A stretch of 64,000 bases of DNA from Aquihabitans sp. G128 (GTDB lineage: Bacteria; Actinomycetota; Acidimicrobiia; Acidimicrobiales; Iamiaceae), in NCBI RefSeq assembly GCF_019048865.1, contig NZ_CP077604.1:1364001-1428000 (forward strand). Direction: 5' to 3'. Numbering within the stretch: position 1 is the stretch's first letter; each line of letters begins with the position of its first letter. Both the position numbers and the translations under genes were made by a program. The notes beneath the pieces are model-generated. The model had not been told where the DNA came from, made no database searches, and was given only the letters and a program-made list of their open reading frames with translations. Shown piece by piece: positions 42,951 to 51,575 of the stretch.

Positions 42951-44486
42951 TCAGCGGCGGGCGTGGCGCTCGCGGCCCTGGGCGTAGGTGGCCTCGAAGC
43001 GGGGAACGAGGCCGTCCCAGGAGAGGTTGGCGCGGGCGTGGGCCCGGGCGTTGGCGCCGCGACGGGCGATCTCGGCCGGGTCGTCGGCCACCTGGGCGAG
43101 CACCTCGACCAGCGCGTGGTGGTCGTCGGGCGGCACCAGCCAGCCGGTGGGGCGGTCTCGGTCGAGGTTGACCATCGACAGGAGCCCGCCGCTGGCGCAC
43201 GCCACCACCGGCAGGCCGACCGCCATGGCCTCCAGCGGCACCTGCGGGTACGGGTCCTCGACGGAGGGCACCACCAGGACGTCGCACGCCGCCAGCCCGG
43301 CGGGCAGGTCGTCGTGGCCCCGCCAACCGGTGAAGTAGATGTCGTCGGCGCCGACCTGCTGGGCGACGGTGAACGGGTGCTCGCCCTCCCACTCCCCCGG
43401 GTGCCCGCCCCAGACCACCAGCGAGACGGGTCGGGCGAAGCGGTCGCGGGCCTCGGCGAAGGCGCGGATGAGCGCCGGCACCCGCTTGAAGTCCAGGAAC
43501 CGCCCGACGTAGAGCAGCACCGTGGCATCGTCGTCGACCCCGAGCAGGCGGTCGAGGTCGGCCTCGTCGTAGGCGATCGTCCCCGGAGGCCCGGTCTCGG
43601 TCCACCCGTGCGGGTCGCTGACCAACGCCCGTCGGAACACCTCGCGCCGAGAGCCCGGGCCACGGCCCTGCGGGCGGAAGCGCTCGATGTCGACGCCGTT
43701 CGGGATGGTCGTCACGTGGTCCGGGTCGATGCCGAACATCGAGATGGCGCTCTCTCGGTTCTGCGGCGACACGGTGATGACGTGGTCGGCCACCAGCGCC
43801 TGGCGCTGCAGCCGGGCGGTCCAGAACTCGCCGTGGATCCACGATCCCCAGCGGGTGGCGCGCAGGAGGTCGACCTGGGCGGGGTCGAGCCCGTCCTCCA
43901 GCTCGGCACCGGCTGCGGAGGCCACCGCCTTCGGCATGGTCGCCAGGGTCTCGCCGAGCGCAGCCGCCAGCGTCGCCCGCTCGTCGATGGCGGCGACCAG
44001 CTTCATCTCGGTGCCGTGCAGGTGCACCACCATCGGCGTGCCCGGCCACCCGCGGTGCACGGCGTCGAGCTGGGGCGTGAGGTGGTGCAGGTGGAACACG
44101 TCGGCGTCGTCCGCCCGGGCGCCCTGCAGCGGCGGCTCCCACACGGCGGCGAGGTGGCCGGCGAGCTCCGGCGGCACCGCCGCCAGCACCACGTCGGGCA
44201 CGCCCACCCGATCCTCGTACGAGGGGTGCATCGGCAGCGGAGCGGCGATGGCGTCGCCGCCGGCAGCGAACCGGGCTGCGGCTTCGGTCGAGTCGAGGTG
44301 GTGGACGTCGAGCCCGGCGAAGAACGTGGGCGCGTGGGTCTCGTCGCCCTCGACGCCCAGCGAGCCCACGGCCAGCGACACCTCGCGCCCAGCGCGGGCC
44401 AGCGCCGGGCTCAGGTAGCGGACCACGTAGGCCGAGCCGCCTCGCGGGTAGAAGAGCAGGCCCATCACCACGCGTCGATCGTCCAT
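42951..44486 (-). CDS. Glycosyltransferase family 4 protein
   Basis: A GT-B fold glycosyltransferase of 511 residues, acting in the cytoplasm on sugar nucleotides. The N-terminal half has GGSAYVVRYLSPALARAG and a HLHHLTPQLDAVH segment; the C-terminal half shows VTTIPNGVDIERFRP, LLYVGRFLDFKRV, and the E-x7-E-type motif in SVEDPYPQVPLEAMAVGLP. The sugar donor and acceptor are unknown; the protein is longer than most GT4 enzymes because of an insertion between strands of the first domain. No membrane anchor is seen. Confidence 0.88.
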   Translation of the reverse strand: MDDRRVVMGLLFYPRGGSAYVVRYLSPALARAGREVSLAVGSLGVEGDETHAPTFFAGLDVHHLDSTEAAARFAAGGDAIAAPLPMHPSYEDRVGVPDVVLAAVPPELAGHLAAVWEPPLQGARADDADVFHLHHLTPQLDAVHRGWPGTPMVVHLHGTEMKLVAAIDERATLAAALGETLATMPKAVASAAGAELEDGLDPAQVDLLRATRWGSWIHGEFWTARLQRQALVADHVITVSPQNRESAISMFGIDPDHVTTIPNGVDIERFRPQGRGPGSRREVFRRALVSDPHGWTETGPPGTIAYDEADLDRLLGVDDDATVLLYVGRFLDFKRVPALIRAFAEARDRFARPVSLVVWGGHPGEWEGEHPFTVAQQVGADDIYFTGWRGHDDLPAGLAACDVLVVPSVEDPYPQVPLEAMAVGLPVVACASGGLLSMVNLDRDRPTGWLVPPDDHHALVEVLAQVADDPAEIARRGANARAHARANLSWDGLVPRFEATYAQGRERHARR

Positions 44487-44569
44487 GTGGGCCCGACCCT
44501 ACGAGCGGATCCTCCCGTTCACCCCCGGTGCGACCAGCGTTCACACGCCGCCGAGCGGCGGCCGCGGCC

Positions 44570-45643
44570 CTAGAGCTCGATGACGAGGCCTCGCCGCGGT
44601 GCCACCGAGCCGGCCAGCGTCTCGAGCCAGGCGGCCTGCAGGCCCTCCGGGCCGTGGCCGACCTCGACGTCGACCCAGCCGGCCACCACGGGCGCGAAGC
44701 GGCCCCAGGCCTCGGCGTGGCGGTCCTCCACGCCGTCGGGGCCCCAGTCGGCGTGGCGCTTGCGCATCTGGTCCGGGGCGAAGAAGAACGCAGGCGCGGC
44801 ACCTGGCAGCGCCGCATCGGCGGACAGGTCCGGCGCCGCATCGTGGTGGGCGGCGCCCACCACCGCCGAGTGGACCGGCGCCACCCGCTCGTGGACGGCG
44901 CGGCGCAGCGCCGCGTCGCCGGCGATGTCGACGTACACCGCCGCGGCCGGCGCCAGGTCGCCCACCTCGTCGTACGTCAGCACCTGGTCGTAGCAGCCCA
45001 GGCTCTCGGTGAACGCCCGGTTGGCGGCGCTGGTGAGGCCCACCCGGTGGACGCCGTCGAGCAGGAACGCCGTCCCGTAGGCGGTCTTGCTCGACGCGCT
45101 GCTGAGGATGACCACCTCCGCGCCGAAGCACCGGTTGTCGAGCAGGAAGTCGGCCAGCATGAAGCTGGTCATGAACAGCGGGCGGTAGAGGACCTGCAGG
45201 TCCTCCTGGTCGGCGGCGTAGGCCGGGTCGGCCGTGGTGGTGGTGAGGCCGTTGTACGGGCTGGGCAGGTGCTGGCGGTGTGCGCTGGCGTCGCGGAAGC
45301 CGTGCTCGTCGACCTTCGCCGGCTGGACCAGCAGGTGGCTGCTGGTGGGGAGGTACCCGTAGAGCCGGGTGCCCTCGGCGACATCGTCCACCGTGCTCCG
45401 CTCGACGGTGGCGAAGCCCCACAGCGGCACGCAGCCCTGCACCCGGCCGTCGACGTCGGCCGCGGGGAAGAAGTCCCAGTACCTCATGGCTTCGCCGAAG
45501 ACGGCGTAGGTGACGTTGTTGGCGCTCATGCCCACCCGGTCCACCCGCAGGAGGACCTGCCCGTCGGCCGGCTCGAACGGTGGGGCCGCCGCGACCGTCG
45601 TGCGGGCGAGGTCGGCGCGGTCGACGGTCAGGTCCCAGGTCAT
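44570..45643 (-). CDS. DUF2855 family protein
   Basis: A 357-residue soluble protein of the DUF2855 family, distantly related to medium-chain dehydrogenases. ANNVTYAVFGEAMRYWDFFP, GCVPLWGFATVERS and EGTRLYGYLPTSSHLLVQP are typical, and VVILSSASSKTAYGTAFLL replaces the usual NAD(P)-binding glycine loop, so catalysis is uncertain. It is divergent from the luciferase-like oxidoreductase gene, with two palindromes between them. Confidence 0.85.
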   Translation of the reverse strand: MTWDLTVDRADLARTTVAAAPPFEPADGQVLLRVDRVGMSANNVTYAVFGEAMRYWDFFPAADVDGRVQGCVPLWGFATVERSTVDDVAEGTRLYGYLPTSSHLLVQPAKVDEHGFRDASAHRQHLPSPYNGLTTTTADPAYAADQEDLQVLYRPLFMTSFMLADFLLDNRCFGAEVVILSSASSKTAYGTAFLLDGVHRVGLTSAANRAFTESLGCYDQVLTYDEVGDLAPAAAVYVDIAGDAALRRAVHERVAPVHSAVVGAAHHDAAPDLSADAALPGAAPAFFFAPDQMRKRHADWGPDGVEDRHAEAWGRFAPVVAGWVDVEVGHGPEGLQAAWLETLAGSVAPRRGLVIEL

Positions 45644-45705
45644 GGCCGTGGTCTAGCCGCCTCGCTCGCTCGTCGCTGGTCCGAGGAATGCCTCCCGCCC
45701 CAGCA

Positions 45706-45737
45706 CGGTTGCAACCGAAGCAGTTGATCCGTCAACT
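45706..45737. promoter_or_regulatory. Two adjacent palindromes, candidate operators
   Basis: CGGTTGCAACCG at 45706-45717 is a perfect 12-base palindrome and AGTTGATCCGTCAACT at 45722-45737 has 6-base perfect arms with a 4-base spacer. They lie midway between divergent start codons (45643 and 45807). The second resembles the AGTTGA-n-TCAACT type bound by MarR-like repressors; no such gene is in the window. Confidence 0.6.
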
Positions 45738-45806
45738 ACCTTGCGGGCTCGCCGGACGGCGGACCCGCCCGACGAACGATCGGCCCCGGGCCGAAGAGGA
45801 GCACCC

Positions 45807-46859
45807 ATGCAGGTCGGCATCGACAGCTTCGCCGCCGTGGTCTCGGACCCCGACACCGGGGTCACCCTCAGCGCCGCCGACCGGTTGGCCAACCTCCTCG
45901 AAGAGGTCGAGGCGGCCGACCGCGTCGGGATCGACGTGTTCGGCATCGGTGAGCACCACCGCAAGGAGTACCTCGACTCGGCGCCCACCCTGATCCTGGC
46001 GGCCGCCGCCGCCCGAACCGAGCGCATCCGCCTCACCAGCGCCGTCACCGTGCTCAGCGCCGATGATCCCGTCCGGGTGTTCCAGCAGTTCGCCACCCTC
46101 GACCAGCTCTCGCGCGGCCGGGCCGAGCTGGTGGTGGGCCGGGGCTCGTCGGTGGAGGCCTATCCGCTCTTCGGCCACGACCTGCGCGACTACGACTCCC
46201 TCTTCGCCGAGAAGCTCGGCCTCCTCCTCCAGCTGCGCGAGGAGACGAACGTGACGTGGTCCGGCCAGCACCGCCCGACGCTCACCGGCCAGGGCGTCTT
46301 CCCCCGTCCGTTCCAGGACCAGCTGCCCATCTGGCTCGGCGTCGGCGGCACGCCGGAGTCGTTCGCTCGGGCCGGGCTGCTCGGCCTGCCGCTCATGGTG
46401 GCGATCATCGGCGGCACGTTCGAGCGCTTCCGCCCCCTGGTCGACCTCTACCGCGAGGCCGGCCGCCAGGGCGGCCACGCCCCCGAGGACCTGCGGGTCG
46501 GGGTGCACGCCTTCGGCTTCGTGGCCGACACCGACCAGGCGGCGGTCGATGCCACCTGGCCCGGCTACGCCCGCCTCATGAGCACCATCGGGCGCGAGCG
46601 GGGCTGGGCCCCGCCCAGCAAGGCCCAGTACGAGGCGGCGTCAGGCCCCGGCGGGGCCTACCTGATCGGGAGCCCCGAGAGCGTCGCGGCCAAGGCCCAC
46701 CACGTCGACGAGGTGCTCGGCGGCGTCGACCGCCTCACGTTCCAGATGACGAACGTCGCCCTGCCCCACGCGTCGATGCTCCAGAGCATCGACCTCCTCG
46801 GGGCCGAGGTGGCTCCCCGCATCCGCGCCGATGCCGAGGCGGTGCGCGCCGGCGCATGA
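45807..46859 (+). CDS. LLM-class flavin-dependent oxidoreductase (CE1758-like)
   Basis: A luciferase-like monooxygenase fold protein of 350 residues, probably using FMNH2 or F420. DVFGIGEHHRKEYLDSAPTL, VTVLSADDPVRVFQQFATLD, GRAELVVGRGSSVEAYPLFG and IWLGVGGTPESFARAG are clear family blocks and match the CE1758 subgroup. GAGGAGC precedes ATG 45807; the 22 residues upstream in the open frame are rejected. Its palindrome-rich leader suggests regulated expression. Confidence 0.9.
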   Translation: MQVGIDSFAAVVSDPDTGVTLSAADRLANLLEEVEAADRVGIDVFGIGEHHRKEYLDSAPTLILAAAAARTERIRLTSAVTVLSADDPVRVFQQFATLDQLSRGRAELVVGRGSSVEAYPLFGHDLRDYDSLFAEKLGLLLQLREETNVTWSGQHRPTLTGQGVFPRPFQDQLPIWLGVGGTPESFARAGLLGLPLMVAIIGGTFERFRPLVDLYREAGRQGGHAPEDLRVGVHAFGFVADTDQAAVDATWPGYARLMSTIGRERGWAPPSKAQYEAASGPGGAYLIGSPESVAAKAHHVDEVLGGVDRLTFQMTNVALPHASMLQSIDLLGAEVAPRIRADAEAVRAGA

Positions 46860-46918
46860 GGCCGGCGTCGGGGGACGTTCGACGACCCGTCGGGGATACG
46901 GGAGCGCGCCCCATCGGG

Positions 46919-46950
46919 GTGGTTTCACCCGATGACGTGGTTCACCCGAT
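46919..46950. promoter_or_regulatory. Direct repeats upstream of a small membrane-protein gene
   Basis: GTGGTTTCACCCGAT at 46919-46933 and GTGGTTCACCCGAT at 46937-46950 are near-identical repeats spaced 18 bases, starting 41 bases before the GTG of the next gene. Possibly regulator half-sites on one DNA face; no protein is known. Confidence 0.4.
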
Positions 46951-46990
46951 CTGACGAACACCGCGGCGGGTGCCGGGTACGGATGCGGTC

Positions 46991-47146
46991 GTGAACGCAA
47001 CCATCCTCTGGGTCATCGCCGTCATCCTCGTGATCGTCGGCATCGTGCAGCTCCTCCAAGGCCAGCTCATCTTCGGCATCGTGCTGATCGTGCTCGGCTG
47101 CCTCGTCGGACCCGGCGGGGTCTCGGTCTTCCGCACCCGCCGATGA
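46991..47146 (+). CDS. 51-residue two-helix membrane protein with GPGGVSVF motif
   Basis: A tiny membrane protein: helix 1 ILWVIAVILVIVGIVQLL, a short loop GQL, helix 2 IFGIVLIVLGCLVG, then GPGGVSVFRTRR. The GPGG-type ending is shared by very small actinobacterial proteins (DUF6131-like). It starts at a GTG and its stop overlaps the next start (ATGA), so it heads a two-gene operon. Role unknown; size suits a membrane regulator or a stress protein. Confidence 0.75.
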   Translation: MNATILWVIAVILVIVGIVQLLQGQLIFGIVLIVLGCLVGPGGVSVFRTRR

Positions 47147-47364
47147 GCGCCGTGCTCCAACCCGCGCCGGGCGAGGGGCGACCGCCGGCGGAAGCGCTCG
47201 GCGCCTTCGAGCGGACCCGGGCGGCCCTCGCCCGGGCGACGACCGCCCGGACCGCGCCGGCCGCTGCCCCCTCGGCCCTGTCGTCCGAGCTGCGCAGCAG
47301 CGTGCTGCTGCTGCTCGCCGTGCTGACGGTGCCGCTGCTGCTGCTGGCCGCAGCGGCGCGCTAG
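47143..47364 (+). CDS. Small single-helix membrane protein
   Basis: A 73-residue protein with an Ala/Thr-rich, mildly basic N-terminal half and one strong C-terminal helix (LLLLAVLTVPLLLLAAAA). It begins at an ATG overlapping the previous stop and ends inside a hairpin at 47364-47399. No family is recognised. The overlap and the tail-anchored layout support a real gene, though the short length leaves doubt. Confidence 0.6.
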   Translation: MSAVLQPAPGEGRPPAEALGAFERTRAALARATTARTAPAAAPSALSSELRSSVLLLLAVLTVPLLLLAAAAR

Positions 47365-47399
47365 CCACGGCCCTCGCCACGTTGCGGCGAGCCCGTGGC
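47364..47399 (+). terminator. Hairpin behind the small membrane genes
   Basis: GCCACGG at 47364-47370 pairs with CCGTGGC at 47393-47399, and inside them CTCGCC pairs with GGCGAG. It starts right at the stop of the preceding gene. No T-run follows; terminator or leader structure of the sigma operon. Confidence 0.5.
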
Positions 47400-47477
47400 G
47401 TGCGCGCGCCGCGAGCGTCAGCCCTGAGGGCGCACCACCGCTAGGTTCCGCCCGGATGGACCGGGGGGGAACCGACG

Positions 47478-47990
47478 GTGCCGTCGGGACCCGTCGACTC
47501 GCACGGCGCCCCCACGGCCGACGACGCCTTCCGGGCGCACGCCCCACGGGTGCTGGCCTACCTGCAGGGCCAGCGCGTGGCCGAGCCCGAGGACCTGCTC
47601 GGCGACGTCTTCGTCCAGGTCGCCCGCTCGATCGGCTCGTTCCAGGGCGACGAGCACCTCCTCCGCCGCTGGATCTTCACCATCGCCCGCAACTGCGTGG
47701 TCGACGACCGCCGCCGCCGCTCCCGTCGGCCCGAGCTGGCCGACGCCCCCGTCCCCGATCGGCCGGTCGACGAGGTCGGCGTCACCGACCCGGACCTGGT
47801 GCGCGCCCTCGCCGGCCTCACGCCGGACCAGCGCGAGGTCATCGGCCTCCGGTTCGTGGCCGACCTCCCGCTGGAGGACGTCGCCGAGATCACCGGCCGA
47901 CCCGTGGGGGCCGTGAAGTCGATGCAGCACCGGGCGTTGGCCGCCCTGGCCCGTACCCTCGAAGCCGACGACGGCGCAGGTGAGCGGTGA
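47478..47990 (+). CDS. RNA polymerase sigma-70 family factor, ECF type
   Basis: A 170-residue ECF sigma factor. Region 2 reads RAHAPRVLAYLQGQRVAEPEDLLGDVFVQVARSI with RRWIFTIARNCVVDDRRRRSR; region 4 reads ALAGLTPDQREVIGLRFVADLPLEDVAEITGRPVGAVKSMQHRALAAL. The GTG at 47478 follows a G-rich stretch that may serve as ribosome binding site. Alternatively, the ATG at 47456 would be in frame if the seven-G run 47463-47469 had six, adding eight residues. The stop overlaps the next start (TGATG). It heads a three-gene operon with a membrane protein and a kinase. Confidence 0.88.
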   Translation: MPSGPVDSHGAPTADDAFRAHAPRVLAYLQGQRVAEPEDLLGDVFVQVARSIGSFQGDEHLLRRWIFTIARNCVVDDRRRRSRRPELADAPVPDRPVDEVGVTDPDLVRALAGLTPDQREVIGLRFVADLPLEDVAEITGRPVGAVKSMQHRALAALARTLEADDGAGER

Positions 47991-48688
47991 TGGACGACGA
48001 CGCAGAGCTGATCGAGCGCCTGCGGGCCCTGGGGTCCCACCCCGTCGACCCGGAGCTGGCCGCCTCCGTCCAGGCCCGCATGGCCGACGCGGTCGGTGAC
48101 GGCACCGAGGACGGTGACGGTGACGCCGAGGAGGGGTCGGTCGCCCCCGTCCTCCCGCTGCGCCGCACCCGGCGCCGGGCCGTGGCCGCCGCTGTGGCAA
48201 TCGTGGTCCTGGGCGGAGGGGGCGCGGCAGCGGCGAGCGGCGGCCTGCCCGGGCCGGCGCAGCGGACGGTCCACCGCATCCTCGGCCACGTCGGCATCGA
48301 CGTGCCCGACCGCGACCGCGGCGCCCGCCCCGCTCCACGGCCGACGCCGCCCACGACCACCGCTCCCGGCGCGCCGACCTCGACCGTGCCGCCCTCGTCG
48401 AGCTCGACCTCGTCGTCGAGCACCTCCACCTCGAGCACCACGAGCACGAGCACGTCGACCACTGCGCCAGGGTCGACCACGACGACCACGCCCGGCTCCC
48501 CCACCACCGCTCGACCGACCCCGACCACCGCACCGCCCACCACCACCGCCGGCACCCCCACCACGCGCCGCACCCCCACCTCGGCGACGCCGGCCACCCC
48601 GGCCACGCCCGGCGGCAAGGGCCAGCCCGCCACCCCCGCCACGCCTGCGAACCCTGCAGGCCCCGGCGGCGGGCACGGAACGGCCTGA
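47990..48688 (+). CDS. Membrane protein with Thr/Pro/Ser-rich outer tail, candidate anti-sigma factor
   Basis: A 232-residue protein. The cytoplasmic part (residues 1-62) has a short helix (DDAELIERLRALGSHPVDPEL), then RRTRR and one membrane helix AVAAAVAIVVLGGGGAAAA. Outside, a conserved block LPGPAQRTVHRILGHVGIDVP precedes an extreme Thr/Ser/Pro-rich region of about 110 residues. The LPGPAQR...VGIDVP block recurs in actinobacterial proteins coded behind sigma factors. It lacks the zinc HxxxCxxC motif of ZAS anti-sigma factors. Overlapping starts at both ends place it between sigma factor and kinase. Anti-sigma function is inferred from position and topology. Confidence 0.78.
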   Translation: MDDDAELIERLRALGSHPVDPELAASVQARMADAVGDGTEDGDGDAEEGSVAPVLPLRRTRRRAVAAAVAIVVLGGGGAAAASGGLPGPAQRTVHRILGHVGIDVPDRDRGARPAPRPTPPTTTAPGAPTSTVPPSSSSTSSSSTSTSSTTSTSTSTTAPGSTTTTTPGSPTTARPTPTTAPPTTTAGTPTTRRTPTSATPATPATPGGKGQPATPATPANPAGPGGGHGTA

Positions 48689-49875
48689 TGGCCGAGGACG
48701 AACCCGCCCACGGGCCGCTCCTCGCCGGTCGCTACCGCGTGGGACGCCTGCTCGCCGCAGGCGGCATGGCCGACGTGCACTGCGGCCACGACGAGCGGCT
48801 CCACCGAGACGTCGCCATCAAGGTCCTCCGGGCACCCGCCGGCGGGGCGCTCGCAGACGACGCCACGGCTCGGCATCGCTTCGCCGCCGAGGGCCGGACC
48901 GTGGCGCGCCTCGCCCACCCTCGCATCGTGACCCTCTTCGACGCCGGCGAGGACGGCGAGGCCGCCTTCCTCGTCATGGAGCTCCTGTCGGGAGCCACCT
49001 TGCGCGATCGGCTGGGCCGAGGTCCGCTGGACGAGACCGAAGCGGTGCAGGTGCTCGACGACGTGCTCGGGGCCCTGGACGCTGCGCACCGGGCCGGGAT
49101 CATCCACCGCGACATCAAGCCGTCGAACGTGCTGGCCGACGTGGACGGCGGGTGGAAGGTTGCCGACTTCGGCATCGCTCGCTCCTCCGGGCCCACCCCC
49201 GACCAAGACCTGACCCAGACCGGTTTGGTCGTGGGGACCCCGCGCTACCTCGCACCGGAGCGGTTGAGCGGCCAGCCGGCCTCCGTGGCGAGCGACCTCT
49301 ACAGCGTGGGCGTCCTGCTCGGCGAGGTCATCGGCGACGGACCGCAGCGCTCTCCCCGGCTGGCCGCGATCGCCTCGCGAGCGACCGCTACCGATCCCCG
49401 GCAGCGGTTCGCCAGCGCCGCATCGATGGCCGACGCGATCCATGGGCGCGAAACCGTCGCGACGGTCGCAGCGCTCGCCGCCGCCACGACGCCGACCCTC
49501 GCTGCGCCCGCCGCGGACGGGACCACCGTCGTGGCAGCGCCGCCCCCCACGCAGGTCCTGCCGCTCGCCACCCGCCTGCCAGCGGATCGCCGGAAGCGCC
49601 GGGTGGCCGTGGCCGCGGCGATCGCCGTCCTGGCGGCCGGAGCCGTCGCGATCGGCCTCGCCGATCGAGGACCGTCGTCGACACCGCCGCGCTCGGACCA
49701 GGCCCCTGCGTCGTCCACCACCACCCTCACGACCGTGCCGGCGTCGACCACCACGGCCGTCCCACCCACCACGGTGGCACCGACCACCGTCGCCGTCACG
49801 ACGGCGCCGGCACCCCCGGCGACGAAGGCGCCGAAGCCCCCCAAGGGGAAGGGCAAGGGCAAGCCGAAGGGCTGA
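48688..49875 (+). CDS. Membrane Ser/Thr protein kinase (PknB type) with short outer tail
   Basis: Hanks-type kinase of 395 residues. The glycine loop is RLLAAGGMADVHCG, the ATP-anchoring lysine is in DVAIKVL, the catalytic loop is HRDIKPSNVL, followed by VADFGIARSS and GTPRYLAPERL; all essential residues are seen. Residues about 305-325 form a membrane helix. Outside is a 65-residue Thr/Pro/Lys-rich tail (SSTTTLTTVPAS, KPPKGKGKGKPKG), and no PASTA domain. Its start overlaps the stop of the preceding membrane protein, so sigma factor, candidate anti-sigma and kinase are translated together. Confidence 0.92.
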   Translation: MAEDEPAHGPLLAGRYRVGRLLAAGGMADVHCGHDERLHRDVAIKVLRAPAGGALADDATARHRFAAEGRTVARLAHPRIVTLFDAGEDGEAAFLVMELLSGATLRDRLGRGPLDETEAVQVLDDVLGALDAAHRAGIIHRDIKPSNVLADVDGGWKVADFGIARSSGPTPDQDLTQTGLVVGTPRYLAPERLSGQPASVASDLYSVGVLLGEVIGDGPQRSPRLAAIASRATATDPRQRFASAASMADAIHGRETVATVAALAAATTPTLAAPAADGTTVVAAPPPTQVLPLATRLPADRRKRRVAVAAAIAVLAAGAVAIGLADRGPSSTPPRSDQAPASSTTTLTTVPASTTTAVPPTTVAPTTVAVTTAPAPPATKAPKPPKGKGKGKPKG

Positions 49876-49974
49876 GGCCTGGCGCGCCGCTGCCCCCGGC
49901 CGTCGGCAGCGGGGGCAGCGGGGTCAGCGACCGCAGCGGCCGTTCACCGGTGACCGGTGACCGGCGGACGGCGA

Positions 49975-50184
49975 TCAGTAGGCGCGGGGCGGGGCCTCGC
50001 GGACCTCGGTCACGACCCGGCGGCGGGTGGCCATCTGGATGAGGCCGATCACGAGGCCGACCGCGGCGGCGATCATCAGGATGAGGCCCACCATGCGGAG
50101 GTCGACGTTGTCGACCTGGTCGGCCACCGCGTAGCGGAGGATGGCGCCGATGGCGCCGATGAGGATGCTGGCACCGATGGTCAT
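49975..50184 (-). CDS. DUF6458-like small two-helix membrane protein
   Basis: A 69-residue protein with two membrane helices (TIGASILIGAIGAILRYAV and RMVGLILMIAAAVGLVIGLI) and a basic C-terminal tail. The ...ILIGAIGAILRYAVAD...VDLRMVGLILM layout is common to small actinobacterial DUF6458 proteins. GGAG lies close before ATG 50184. Function unknown. Confidence 0.8.
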   Translation of the reverse strand: MTIGASILIGAIGAILRYAVADQVDNVDLRMVGLILMIAAAVGLVIGLIQMATRRRVVTEVREAPPRAY

Positions 50185-50343
50185 GGGGAGCTCCTGGGCT
50201 GGGGGACGGTGTGTCCGATCCGTACCCGTGCGCCCCGGCCAGATGTGGCCCGGCGGCAGAAGCGACCCTTCGGTGGATTTGGGCGCGAAGCCGTACCGCA
50301 GCAGGGGTTCGCAGCGTCCGCCGGCCTCGACCGACGCCGACCG

Positions 50344-51471
50344 TCAGGTGCCGATGACGGCCTGCGCGTCCAGGTCGAGGGCGTGGCGCGAGTGGCGGCC
50401 GGCCATGGTGAGGAACATCTGGTCGCCCCGGTCGGTGCGCTCCACGAGCATCGACGCGGCCACGGCCATGATCAGGCCCAGCCAGGTGCCGCGCCGGTAG
50501 TCGTGCCAGCAGCGCTCCCAGTCGTAGCCGGCCACGCCGGCGGCCACGAGCCCGTCGTGGTAGCCGCGCACGAGGGCCTCCTCGTGCTGGCGGCGGGTCT
50601 CGGCCTCGAGCCCGGCGCCGATGAAGTAGGCGACGTCCTGCAACGGCGGCCCGTGGGTGACCGTCTGCCAGTCGACGACGGCGATGGGCGTGCCACCGGG
50701 GCTCGGGTCGAAGAGGAGGTTGTCGAGCCGGTAGTCGCCGTGGACGATCGACCACGGCTCGGTGTCGGCGAACAGGTAGGCCTCGAGTCGACCGAAGAGC
50801 TGCCCGCCGGCCTCGTGGACCTCCGGACCGAGGTCGTCCCGGTAGCGGTCGAGGAACCCCTCCCAGAGGGTGGGGAGCAGCATCAGCATGAACTGCTGGC
50901 TGGTCGCCCGGTCGCGGTGCAGCCACTCCAGCTCGGCCAGCGACGCGTCGCCCCAGCGCGGCGCGTGGAGGCGCACCAGCTCGTCGACCGCCACCTCGGC
51001 CACCTCGGGCGAGCAGCCGGCCAGCTGGTCCCCCTGCTCGGCCGGGGCCAGGTCTTCCAGCAGCAGCACGAAGCTGGCGGTCTCGACGTCGATGTCGGCG
51101 TGGAACACCGCCGGCGTGCGCATCGGCAGGTGCGGGGCGAGCTGCTGGTAGAAGCGCACCTCGTTCTCGTAGCTCCGCAGCGAGAGGGCGGTGGCCCGGC
51201 TGGTCTCGTCGGCGGCAGGGAGCTTGGCCACGATCGACGAGGGGGCGGCCGTGGCGCCGTCGAAGGTCAGCCGGAGTCGCACGCTGTCGCACATCTGCCC
51301 GGTGCCCACCGGCTGCTGCTCGACGGCGGTGACGGAGCGATCGGGCTCGAGCGCGCCGCCGGCGCGGAGCGCGGCGGTCACCCACTCGGCGGTGAGCAGC
51401 TCCGGCGCGTCGGCGATGGGCAACTCGCCCACGCCTCCAGCCGGTGGCGCGCCGATCTGGTCGAACGGCAT
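50344..51471 (-). CDS. Phosphotransferase family protein (APH/choline kinase fold)
   Basis: A kinase-fold protein of 375 residues, likely phosphorylating a small molecule. The catalytic loop is IVHGDYRLDNLLFD and the metal-binding Asp is in IAVVDWQTVTHG; the N-lobe lysine lies in SSIVAKLPA. The layout is that of the EcKL/DUF1679-like group more than of antibiotic-modifying APH enzymes. AGGGGAC precedes ATG 51471. It is divergent from the UvrA2-like gene. Substrate unknown. Confidence 0.88.
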   Translation of the reverse strand: MPFDQIGAPPAGGVGELPIADAPELLTAEWVTAALRAGGALEPDRSVTAVEQQPVGTGQMCDSVRLRLTFDGATAAPSSIVAKLPAADETSRATALSLRSYENEVRFYQQLAPHLPMRTPAVFHADIDVETASFVLLLEDLAPAEQGDQLAGCSPEVAEVAVDELVRLHAPRWGDASLAELEWLHRDRATSQQFMLMLLPTLWEGFLDRYRDDLGPEVHEAGGQLFGRLEAYLFADTEPWSIVHGDYRLDNLLFDPSPGGTPIAVVDWQTVTHGPPLQDVAYFIGAGLEAETRRQHEEALVRGYHDGLVAAGVAGYDWERCWHDYRRGTWLGLIMAVAASMLVERTDRGDQMFLTMAGRHSRHALDLDAQAVIGT

Positions 51472-51575
51472 GGCGGTGTCCCCTGTGCTCGCCGGTCCCT
51501 GTCCGGCGAACCTAGCCACGCACCGCTCGGCCTGCTGGCCTGGTCCGGTCGGAGGCCAGCGGGTAGGGCCGGGCT

